Shown here piece after piece: positions 38,481-47,809 of a stretch of 64,000 nucleotides of DNA. Below the pieces are notes generated by a model. It did no database searches. It saw nothing but the letters and a program-made list of their open reading frames with translations, and was not told the origin of the DNA. This DNA is from Mytilisepta virgata (taxonomy: Eukaryota; Mollusca; Bivalvia; Mytilida; Mytilidae): assembly GCA_028015205.1 (NCBI GenBank), contig CM051517.1, positions 59,457,455-59,521,454 of the forward strand, written 5' to 3'. Within the stretch, counting starts at the first letter, position 1; the number at the start of each line of letters is the position of its first letter. Position numbers and translations under genes: made by a program.

Positions 38481-41400
38481 ATTACTCTAAATATCAACAC
38501 AACAATGTTAAATCTGCAAATTTGCGGATGCAAAGTTTTTGTTCTTCCGTTGCCGGGATTCAAACTCATGCTCTGAGATATCGTGGCACCACCGCCTTCA
38601 CTGTGTCCAGTGCCCTAGACCAATCTAGCACCTAGGCTGAATAAAAATTCAGCTTTCGGTGGCCGGGTAATACCTTTCCTCGTCGGTTTTACCTATGGTT
38701 GTAACACAGTACATGATATATTAGGAATAAAGATGGAATATAATGCAGATCAGCTTAATGATCTGTCGTAAATGATTGTCACAGAAATCATTATAAAGTA
38801 AATACGTCTGTACAAGTGACATCTATATATATATATAGCGAATGTGGTCGAGTGGTCTAGAGCGCCGGACATGAGGCTAAGCGATTGGTGCTGTAGTGTA
38901 TCAAAGGTGTGAGTTCAAATCCCGTTAAGGGACAAAAATTTGTCAGCATAAAAATCTAATTCTAACACTGTTGGGTTTTATTTTCAGATTTATATATCTA
39001 TATATTGATATAAAAAAAATATTCAAAGCGAAAATATGTCAAAGCATATTTGTTCCGACTAACAGAATTTCTAATGATAAATTTGTTATAAATTATGCCA
39101 TAATATCTATTCCTGTTCCAATCTTCTACTACCACTCTTGTATTTGTAATGCCTATCGTGCCTGAACTTCAGAACGAGCCATGGTCATTAAAAACACACG
39201 TAGTATTATAGGTAGTAATATGAGATTGGTATCCATCATGTGTGATTCTCATGCTCAATCATGGTCATTAGAACGAAAATGAGTAGCATGCAAGGACTAA
39301 ACTTATCATTAAATAATGGCTCTTTGTAGAATTTGTCTTGGTGATCATTTCTGCTGTGTATATTTCCTCTTTATTTTAATTACGTTTATACACTAACATT
39401 AGAAAAAATAAAAATCTCCTTATTAAAGGAAAAATCTGCAATGAGTAGTCGACTTACAATGTTGGCAGTTTAACTTGTATGTTTGTATTATTGCTTGCAA
39501 TTGTGGTGCATTCTTTCAATATTTTTTATTCTTATGCTTTTCATTTAAATTTATAAGATATATTCATTTAAAGTTTTTATAGAACTTTTGTTTTAATATT
39601 TAATACCTGTCGTTGAATCCATCCCAATCATCTCGGTCCATCATCTCGGACAAAATAATGGGTTGAATCATCCCAGTGTGATTGAAATGTGTCTTGGGCA
39701 GATGGCAGTATCCTGAGTTCTTGAAATTTCTATCCCAAGAAGATCCTCCATTGAGATTCAAAAACTGCTTCCTGTCAACCAGGCTTCCGCCTGGTTTGTA
39801 TATATCAAGTGATTGATGCAATACTTTTATTTCTTCATAAATACCAATTATCTGAAGGTATTAAATAAATGAAGCCACTCATTTAAACAAAACAATTTAA
39901 ATTTGAAACTTAATGTAACCATTAGCCATAAACACTTGTCCATAACCGTTAACACTAACGATAAACATTAACTGTTATCCTTAAATATATTACCTTCATT
40001 TTTTTAAATATGTGTTATCAATTGATAAATGATTGTATGTAGGTGTCTGCATTTAGGTAAAAAAGTTTGTTGAAAATTGCATTTTCTAACTATTTCAACA
40101 AATTATTTCTTTTTCTGTGCAGTGTATTCAATCATTATGTTATTTGCAATTTTAATTATCCGTATATATATACAATATATACACTCCGAGTTGGAATTTA
40201 ACTCATGCTTTACTACATTTGGTCTTAAATGGAGAGTTGTCTCATTGGCAATCATGCCATATCTTCTTATATTTATATATATATTTTTTTAACAAACCGT
40301 ACTAAAACAGTTTGCGTTCTACAAAAATTGTGGCGAATCAACATTTAATTACCATTGTTGTGTGTTCCATACCATGTGCGTATTTGTACCGTACGCGTAG
40401 TACGGTATGCCTTATTTTGATAAACAGCTGCGCTAAGAGCGCATGATACGCCCGTATTGTGCATATAGAAATTGTTGCTTAAATAAAATTGGATATTAAG
40501 AAGGCATTAAAAATTGCTTTAAATTCAAATTGTTAATGTCCAGTAACTAGAGAACAACAAATAAAAAAAATAAAAAGGGAGTTTCCTAATATCAATCCCA
40601 ACACAGATGTAAAGTTAAATCAATCTAGGCATACTACAGTTATTGTGCGAAATGTGAAAAATTGCCTTAATTCAAATGGTTAAAGTCTCGTAACTCTGAA
40701 ATGACATGACAATTTTTTTTTAAATCGAAAGGGAGTTTCTTCCGTCAATCCTAATGTTGTGTTAATATAACATGAGAAAAGGTTTAAAGGAATTAGAGCT
40801 ATAGTCCGAAAACTTCAAAATCACCCCTTTTTTAGGAAAAAAGTCCAATACACCCCAAACGTAATAATCTTAAATTAATAAAAATCAACAGGGAGCTTAC
40901 ATAAATATATATAAACAATTCACCAAAGTTTCATGGAAATTGGTGAAGGCGATTTTAAGCTTTAGTCCGAAAACTGGAATATTCCCCCTTTTTGTGAATA
41001 AAGACCCATAAATCCTAAACCTATAATCTGAAATTAAAACAAAAACGAAAGGGACCTCACATCAATAGATATAAACAATTAACCGAAGTTTCGTGGAAAC
41101 TGGTGAAAGCGTTTTTGAGTTATTGTCCGAAGTGTAGACGTCGGACGGACGGACGGACGGACGGACGGACGGACACACGAACGGACGGACAGACGGACAA
41201 CGGTAAACCATAATACGTCCCGTCTTAGACGGGCGTATAAAAATATGTGCCCAGGTGGTCTCAAATGACGACTTACGGGAAGGTCAGGCTTGCAGGTGTA
41301 GTCAATTCGATGACCATTCATGCGTTTATTAAATGGCTGTTCTGTCTGACAACATACTTGCATGCCAAATCGACACTGAAGAAGGTATACAACATTCTGG

Positions 41401-43444
41401 GTTTATAACGTATTTTTGAATATTACAAAATTGATAATAAGTCCTTTTTAAGTATAAAGCCTGGAATACGAATGTGATTAATAAATTATAAAGGAGCCCA
41501 AATTAACTCATACTGTAGGAAAATAAGCATAAGAATAAATATTATTTACTAACTTGAAAGTTATTTCTCTGTAAAACATTATGCAATTCCTCCATTGAAA
41601 AAACATCTATAAGAACTTGTGGAGGAGATGGAACATGTTTATTGCCCCTTGTCGGTGTGTCTTGTTTGTTTTCATTTTGGACTGCCCATGTCTTTTGTTT
41701 TTGGTCTTGGATATCAAAAACGGCATCTTTGATTCTCTTCAATGCTGGAGATTTTCTTTCCCCCTTACATGCAGCAATAATAGACCAAAGAATGGCTGGC
41801 TCTTTCCATTCTTCGTGGACTTTTATTATAGCCTTTGAGCCCATAAAACCTAATAAATAAATTAATAATAAAACGGTAAGCAAACAAATGCAAAAAGACG
41901 TTATGCTGTAAATGTGGCCAGTAAAAATCATATTTTTAATAAGTTAACATGTTAATGTGTTTTACACTAGTCATTTCGGGGCCCTTTATAGCTTGCTGTT
42001 CGGTGTGAGCCAAGGCTCCGTGTTGAAGGCCGTACTTTTACCTATAATTGTTAACTTTTTATACATTGTGACTCATACCACATCTTCTTATTTATAATGA
42101 GAAATAAAAATATATCCTGTTTTGTACTTGTATCAAAACGCTTAGTGGTATATGTTTTAATATGCTATTTCATAAAGTAACACCCAATTAAAAAAAATTA
42201 ACACTAGCTGGATACATAATTTTGGTACTGTGCCGACCAGTATTTTTCTCTTGCACCGAGACGAAGCAAGATTGTAAAAATAAAAAATCAAATAAAGATT
42301 GAAGGTAATTTGTTATTTAAAAAGTCGGCCTTGAATCTATACTATCAAATTTACAGATTAAAATTGTCTAGGCGTTTTACCTCCAAGTGAACGATGTTAA
42401 AAAAAATAGTAATAAACAAAATTAGGCAGATCCCAAATTTCGGAAAAAAGGGAACCCATTATTTTTTTTGTTCTATGAGGGGTGCCCAAACCAAATTTTG
42501 CCACAAAATTCTTGTTAATTTATTTGCAAATGTTTGGGCCGGGCATCCTGTGCCCCTCTAAATCAGAATCCCGCTTTGGATAAATAGTAGTTAGTGCGCG
42601 TATATAAGTTCATATAATAAATTAAATTAATACTGTTATCTCCCCTGTTTAATTGTAAATTTCAAATGTGCTTATCAAATATTTTAAATCAAGCAAATAT
42701 CATTACAAATGGTTGGAAAAATAAGTAGATTTTAATAGTTACTATTCATTAATTAAGAATAATTATTCATACTTTACAGTTTTAGGTTGACTTTTGAAGC
42801 GTCTCAAATTATTAAAAACCTTAACTGATAAAACTTATGTAATTTAAATATCTACATGATAGAGTAATAGATTTATATTGGTGGCCTTGGGTTGATTTGT
42901 ATGTTTTGGTCGGGTTGTTGGTGCTTTGACACATTCCCTGTTTCAAGTCTTTATTCTTTATTCTATCATAGTTTAAATTCACGTCCTAATAAAAATTATA
43001 GGGTGTTTTCTTATCCCATACAACGTTCTAAGCCCGTGTAATCGTTAGGCCAATGTTAATTATATGAATAGTTGGCACCAACAAATCTTCCGTTCGTATT
43101 TCATGAACGAAATGCTTCATATTCTTTGGAAAATACGTACTATTTTGTTAAATTGGAAGTTTTTTTTATTTGCTGGAATATAAAACTTAGATATCTTCAG
43201 TAAAATTGGTAAAAAAAAGTATGTTAATAACAGAAAGTAAAGAAGTCAATAAAAAAAATGTTTTGTCAAACATACCTGCAAATGTTGAAAGAAACGGAAA
43301 AAATAAGAATTCTCTTGGACATCCAATTGCGTCACAATGTGCCTTGATAAAATCATGGATAAATATATTGGATGATTCTTCCACTCCTGGAAAGTTAACC
43401 TTTTGTGCTTCTTTAAAACGTTTTCGAAGTGTAGAGTTTGCCAT
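35994..43444 (-). CDS. DUF3987-like protein (P-loop type), seven exons, 517 aa
   Basis: Exons on the minus strand: 43444-43276, 41849-41554, 39851-39607, 38378-38062, 37276-37112, 36722-36532, 36164-35994. All six introns are GT-AG and the phases (1, 0, 2, 1, 1, 0) join into one 518-codon frame. The start is ATG in a good context (GAGAAATGG). Residues 57-96 (exon 2) hold the block around EPAILW and a Walker-A-like GERKS at 86-90. Exon 3 has GIYEE (about 158-162), LNGGSSWDRNF, GMIQP (215-219) and DGFNDR (232-237), running into YLLSCP in exon 4. This order matches the DUF3987 family as I know it from bacteria, phages and scattered animal genomes: a presumed ATPase of unknown role. The C-terminal third is lysine-rich and unassigned. 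It is divergent from the KDZ gene and shares its promoter region. The role in transposition is inference. There are no internal stops despite repeat-filled introns. Confidence 0.88.
38411..38476. repeat. (TA)n microsatellite in DUF3987 intron 3
   Basis: 33 uninterrupted TA units. It ends only about 32 bases upstream (in minus-strand sense) of the exon 4 acceptor at 38379, so it occupies the usual branch-point zone. Confidence 0.95.
38540..38632 (-). repeat. tRNA-derived SINE-like element, minus strand
   Basis: On the minus strand it reads TTGGTCTAGGGCACTGGAC (A-box-like), then GAGCATGAGTTTGAATCCC (B-box-like), resembling a Leu/Ser-type tRNA head with a long variable arm. It lies in intron 3 of the DUF3987 gene, facing away from a second such element 200 bp on. 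I see no intact cloverleaf, so I call it a SINE head, not a tRNA gene. Confidence 0.6.
38838..38933 (+). repeat. tRNA-derived SINE-like element, plus strand
   Basis: TGGTCGAGTGGTCTAGAGCG (A box) and GGTGTGAGTTCAAATCCC (B box), spaced as in a class II (Leu/Ser-like) tRNA. The ends GCGAATG and AGGGAC do not form a good acceptor stem. It is an intronic insertion in the DUF3987 gene. A divergent real tRNA gene is possible but less likely. Confidence 0.6.
40320..41260. repeat. Composite dispersed repeat with (GGAC)n, in DUF3987 intron 2
   Basis: ATACGCCCGT at about 40448 and ACGGGCGTAT at about 41229 mark possible inverted ends. Between them lie three or four diverged blocks of about 120 bp (each with GGGAGTTTC- or GGGAGCTTAC-like cores and TTATTGTCCGAA- or TAGTCCGAAAAC-like ends), then a (GGAC)n run at about 41130-41200. 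Confidence 0.5.
41262..41375 (-). pseudogene. GIY-YIG endonuclease relic, Penelope-like
   Basis: The minus strand reads QTEQPFNKRMNGHRIDYT, then LPVSRHLRPPGH. This is the R...H...H pattern of the C-terminal half of a GIY-YIG nuclease as found in Penelope-like retroelements. It is only about 35 codons, with no flanking reverse transcriptase nearby, so it is a fragment. It lies in intron 2 of the DUF3987 gene and carries no function now. Confidence 0.5.
41955..42095 (+). repeat. Second dispersed repeat family, intronic copy
   Basis: Contains TTTATAGCTTGCTGTTCGGT and GAGCCAAGGCTCCGTGTTGA, then TACATTGTGACTCATACC. It shares this block with 51670-51850 and lies in intron 1 of the DUF3987 gene. 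Confidence 0.6.
42880..42965 (+). repeat. Dispersed mussel-type repeat, partial copy
   Basis: TTGGTGGCCTTGGGTTGATT followed by GGTCGGGTTGTTGGTGCTTT and GACACATTCCC. This is the 3' part of the same family, inside intron 1 of the DUF3987 gene. Confidence 0.55.
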
Positions 43445-43493
43445 TTCTCTATGTTGTTTGCGTGAATGTACGTTAACGTCGTTATGGGAATAA

Positions 43494-43503
43494 TTTACGT
43501 CAC
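43494..43503 (-). promoter_or_regulatory. CRE/ATF-like site upstream of the DUF3987 gene
   Basis: TTTACGTCAC on the plus strand, 49 bases upstream of the minus-strand ATG. It is the exact inverse of the motif upstream of the KDZ gene, which suggests common control. Confidence 0.45.
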
Positions 43504-44104
43504 CGTTACAATTGCAAAAGCAATATCAGCATTTCGCGGACTTTGCTAAAATCTATATTTTCAACAGTATTGGATTATAAATTATGTATTATGAAGATAT
43601 ACGAAAACTTTTTAGAGTATACATATCCGTTCATCCATCCGCCATTAAATAATCTAGATAAAGATTAGGTATTCATTGATTTAAAAACTGTAAAATTGTA
43701 CGATTATAACATAAGAAAATGATTTTTATTATTGCACTTTAAATTCATCTCTATTTTACATTAATAAATAAATAACTTTACCGGTATCTTTTTATGTTAT
43801 TTAAGTCCTTAAAAATTAAATTTAGCTGTTAACCAGGGAAAGATAAATATATTCAAAAACTACAATAAAAGCGTAGTTCTCATAAATGTCTTTGCTTTTG
43901 ACAAATAGACTTGATAAACATGGTATTTTGTAGGACCTCTGCAAATAAAATAAAAATAATTCTGTGCATAGGGCTCACCAAAAAATAAAAAGCTACTTGA
44001 TTTACTAAATAAATAAATGTACTGTAATATAAAAACTTATTTTAAAATCGTCAATCCTGTGTCAAGATGGCGCCAAATATTGCCGTTAATTTTTGCTTAA
44101 CAGC

Positions 44105-44114
44105 GTGACGTAAA
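44105..44114 (+). promoter_or_regulatory. CRE/ATF-like site upstream of the KDZ gene
   Basis: GTGACGTAAA, 76 bases upstream of the ATG at 44191; it pairs as an inverted copy with 43494-43503. Confidence 0.45.
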
Positions 44115-44190
44115 GAAATCAAGTAGCAACTGCAATCTCAACACATTTGAATAGCATGCGGGTAAATAGTGATGATAAACTAAATTGAAA

Positions 44191-47100
44191 ATGGTATATG
44201 TATTATCACATGATAATTTAAATAATTTAACGTTTGCTATTAATCATTTTGAAGAAGGGACACCAAATCGTTGGAGATTTATTAGTGAATATGTTTCATT
44301 AAAGAACAGGTCAGAAATTGAACGCAATGTTGAAGTGACTATTTGTGGGAAAGAAAAGAAAGTGGAGAAAGTATCAACATTTGATGAGAAAACTTGTTAT
44401 AAAATTTTCAGAATTATTCAATGTGATTATTTGCATTTATTGAAAACCAGTAAAGAATATGAAATATTCAATGGAGTACATGGTAACAAGAAAGACGGAT
44501 TTAAAAGGTTAGTTTTACGTGCACCTATAAATGAATGTATATTCTGCAAATGTAAACTAACAACCATTGCCACACCAAGTTTTCCATATGTTTTCACTGA
44601 AAATGGAACTTACGTAGCTGCCAATTATACATCTGAGTGTAGAAATTGTAACAACAAACCGCGATACAATGTGTCGTTTTATACCACAACAGAAAACGAA
44701 AGACAAACCCGATCTTATTATGAAGATAATGTTCAGCCTTATTACTTGTCTACTTCGCAATCATGTTTTTCGGTGGCATATTTAAACTATTGTTCAAAGC
44801 AGATCCAAGTTATGGGTGCATCGTTTGAATCTTTGGCAGAAGTTTACAACTCATATAACTGTGCATCGGACAATTTAAGATTGCATGAATTAACAAGTTT
44901 TCCACGAGCTAATCTACAAAAAATAAATTGTATATTAAATCCACACCGTTTAGAAGAGGCATGGTTCGTATACAGAATTAGTAGTGTATTGCGCAAAGAA
45001 ATACCTGTTTGTAAAATGGATTCTGGATTAATAAATGTTGAGAAGCTGTGTGACCAAGTTATGTCTGTAAGTATGATGAATAACTACTCGGTATAACTAA
45101 AGATCATTTTTTACAAAATAGTTTGCCTTTCTTCAGTAAATATAAACTCACTTCCAGGCTTAAACTGTCCGTACACAGCCACAAATAAAGGATCCCTTAA
45201 AATTAACAAATTATTATTAAAACAACATACGAGTTTAAAACATAAATGGTTAAATTGCCGTTGTTGAAATATGTAATAACCAGTTGTTTACATACATCAT
45301 ACATATCTATGAACATTGTTGGTAAAATTTAAAAAAAAAACGAAATCTTTTCTCATCTCTTATTTTTACAATAGCATTACGTATAAGTATACAGATAATG
45401 TTTTTCCCATCTGACAAAGCCAACATTTATTCCAGTGGAATTTAACAATTTTAATACCCCTTCCAAACTTTTAAAACTCAATTTCAGTTTTGTAATAAAA
45501 ATATTATTATTATACACTAACAATAAAAGAAAGAACTTATTCTAGTAATAACGAACTTAAAACCTAACTAATGCACTGACCACAGTAATTGGGGTGCTCG
45601 AAAGCAATTGTGGGTTTATATAAAAAACAGATTTGTCTTGTATCAAAAGGTATCAGTTTAAACATAACTATAAATTTTAATACAGAGTTTTGAAGAAATG
45701 CAAAAGAAATGGGTTGAACATGCTTGCAATGTAAAGGGTTGTAAAGAAGGATATTGTACCATAGATGGAAATGAGAAATTAAGAAGAAGTATTTGTGCCA
45801 ACGGTGGTGATAAAATAATAAACGATGAGGGTTTGACTGTTCAAGATTGCTGTCCAGAGGATCCCGAATTCGGAGGAAAACACTGCAAACCAAACAGGTA
45901 ATTAAGATTAATGTTACTTATCTGCTTAATTTAGAGTTTTGTTATGAAATATGAGGCAAGTACGAATATAAAATGAATAGTAAAAACAGCAAATCCTAAT
46001 CATCTCTGTGTTCGGAGTGTAGAATGGCATCCATTTTTCTGAACTAGCATATATTATTGTTTAGGGGCGTTCAAACCCGCCTCTGGGTAAAATATTTTTC
46101 GCTGCGTTAAAGGCCAATATGTGGCCTTGGGATGTTTTCTGCTTTTTGGTTAGGTTATTGTATCTTTGACACATTCCCGATTACATTCTTTATTCTTAGA
46201 CATTGATACAGAAGAGGTTCCAATTTAATTCAATGTTGCAATTTTTACAAAAAGTTAACATTAATATCATTTTGCAATAAGTAAACAAAATATGCATTAT
46301 TTATGTTCATATTGTAGATTTATCAGCTTAAATTCCTGCCGTGAATCAAAACATTATACGATGTATTACAATAAAAATAATTTTGTTTAAATAAAATTCA
46401 TTCGCGAAAATTATGGTACATATAGAAAGAAAAATATGTATTTGTCATTGTTTGTTGCATATAGATGTATGCCTTAGTATGATATATGCAAGAATAGTTT
46501 CTAAATTTTTTTTAATAGATTCTGTTCAAGTCATAAAGAAAATTCAAATGTTGTGTTGTTGGATAAAGACTCGGAGGAACAGAGAAAATCAGAAAGAAAA
46601 AGAAAATGTCCTTTGTACTTACAAGGTAAAAATTTATCATTTATTCAAATCACTAAAAGCGTTTTTTGTTTGTTTATGTCCATCAAGAAAACAGTCATTT
46701 AGATACAAAAGATGTATAACAGTATTTAATTTCTTAGCAAGGAGTACCGTATTTCATTATTGTTTTAAGTGAAACAGCAAAGCGCATATTACATTCAAAA
46801 TGTAGAACTGATTTTTTAATTAAAAAGTAATGTTTTTTAAATCTAATAATTAATAGTTCCTTAAGAATATCAAACCAATCAAACAAAATAGCGCTTCAAT
46901 TGCACAAGAATTAATTAATTTTAATCGTTGCTGGCTTTCACATGTAAAATTTTCACCGTTTCTTAAAAAGAGATATAAAGAAAAGCAGTTCTAACATACA
47001 AACTGTATGGCTGTTTCTATTGTCAAACCTCACTTGGTTTCGAATGTTTAGTATAAACTGATTTGATACGCGTTTACAAATAATGTATTAATAGTTAATT

Positions 47101-47794
47101 TTAATTAAAGTGTTAGAATGTATTGGTAGTTTACGTTTGTCAAAGTTTAGTTCTAATTATATTATGTATTTATTCATTAGATTACATAACAGATTATGGA
47201 GATGGTAACCTTCAGAAAATGATCAAAGTAGACCAGGAGATAAACAGTTGCAAAGATAAGAAAAAACTGAATAAATTCTACAGTACAAGTGCTGGAATGT
47301 TCTTCGCCATAAGACCGTGTGGTATAATAGTTAGTTGTGATGAAATGTACAGTCATGAATCATTAACGCAGGCTTTTTTATTCCTACGAAAGGTATTTTT
47401 CAAAAATGGTGTATGCTCAGATAGGTTAAAGTATATCGGTTATGACAGATCTTGTGAACTCAAACCATTTATAAGAAGGCTCGTAGAGAACGAGGTACCA
47501 GGTGCTGAATGCATGTTAGAATCAGTAGACTTTTTGGTAGATATTTTTCATGTTATAAAACATACTAAATCTTGTTGCATGCCTTTACACAACAATCCTA
47601 AATGTGAATTCCACCCAAAACTAGAAAAATTTGTGGATATACATGGTTCAAACACAGAAAGTTGTGAACAAGCATTCAAGAGACTAAACAGATTTAAGCA
47701 TTCAACAAGGATGATGACACGGAAAAAAAGAAAACTATTCTTCATTATAATAAACAATGACTTTAATGAAAGGACAGAAGAAAAGGGTACTTAA
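44191..47794 (+). CDS. KDZ-like transposase with cysteine clusters, four exons, 602 aa
   Basis: Exons: 44191-45066, 45686-45897, 46519-46625, 47181-47794, with GT-AG junctions in phases 0, 2, 1. The start is ATG at 44191 (GAAAATGG); a TTG six bases upstream is not needed. Exon 1 has a cysteine group, C116, C119 and C121 with C150 and C153. Exons 2-3 carry a second cluster: two Cys, DGNEKLRR, Cys, then CCPEDP, HC and FCSSH. This resembles the CxC cysteine clusters known beside KDZ transposases. Exon 4 has AIRPCGIIVSCDEMYS with D452, GYDRSCEL with D487, a histidine region near HVIKH, and NTESCEQ with E558 or E561, a plausible D-D-E core followed by a basic tail. Family assignment is from memory of these motifs. 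The reading frame is intact, so the protein may still be made. A polyadenylation signal follows at once. Confidence 0.85.
46010..46205 (+). repeat. Dispersed mussel-type repeat, copy in KDZ intron 2
   Basis: Runs from TCGGAGTGTAGAATGGCATC to GACACATTCCCGATTACATTC. It is the same family as 34728-34945 and lies wholly inside an intron of the KDZ-like gene, so it leaves the reading frame intact. Confidence 0.6.
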
Positions 47795-47802
47795 GCTTCA
47801 CA

Positions 47803-47808
47803 AATAAA
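47803..47808 (+). terminator. Polyadenylation signal of the KDZ gene
   Basis: AATAAA begins nine bases after the TAA stop at 47792-47794, implying a very short 3' untranslated region if it is used. Confidence 0.6.
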
Positions 47809-47809
47809 T

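Larger units (their letters stand above)
43445..44190. promoter_or_regulatory. Shared divergent promoter region of the DUF3987 and KDZ genes
   Basis: This is the 746-bp gap between the two start codons. TTTACGTCAC at 43494-43503 and its exact inverse GTGACGTAAA at 44105-44114 lie about 50 and 77 bases upstream of the respective ATGs. Both contain a CRE/ATF-like TGACGT core. AAGATGGCGCCAAAT at 44064-44078 resembles overlapping YY1-like and E2F-like sites. The middle is very AT-rich. No TATA box is convincing against this base composition. Confidence 0.55.

Noticed and set aside
41617..41860. Plus-strand ORFs of 72-73 codons
   Set aside because: They are antisense shadows of exon 2 of the DUF3987 gene.
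43206..43493. 95-codon plus-strand ORF
   Set aside because: Antisense shadow of exon 1 of the DUF3987 gene.
46413..46772. 119-codon ORF
   Set aside because: It overlaps exon 3 of the KDZ-like gene in another frame; the spliced frame carries the conserved sequence.
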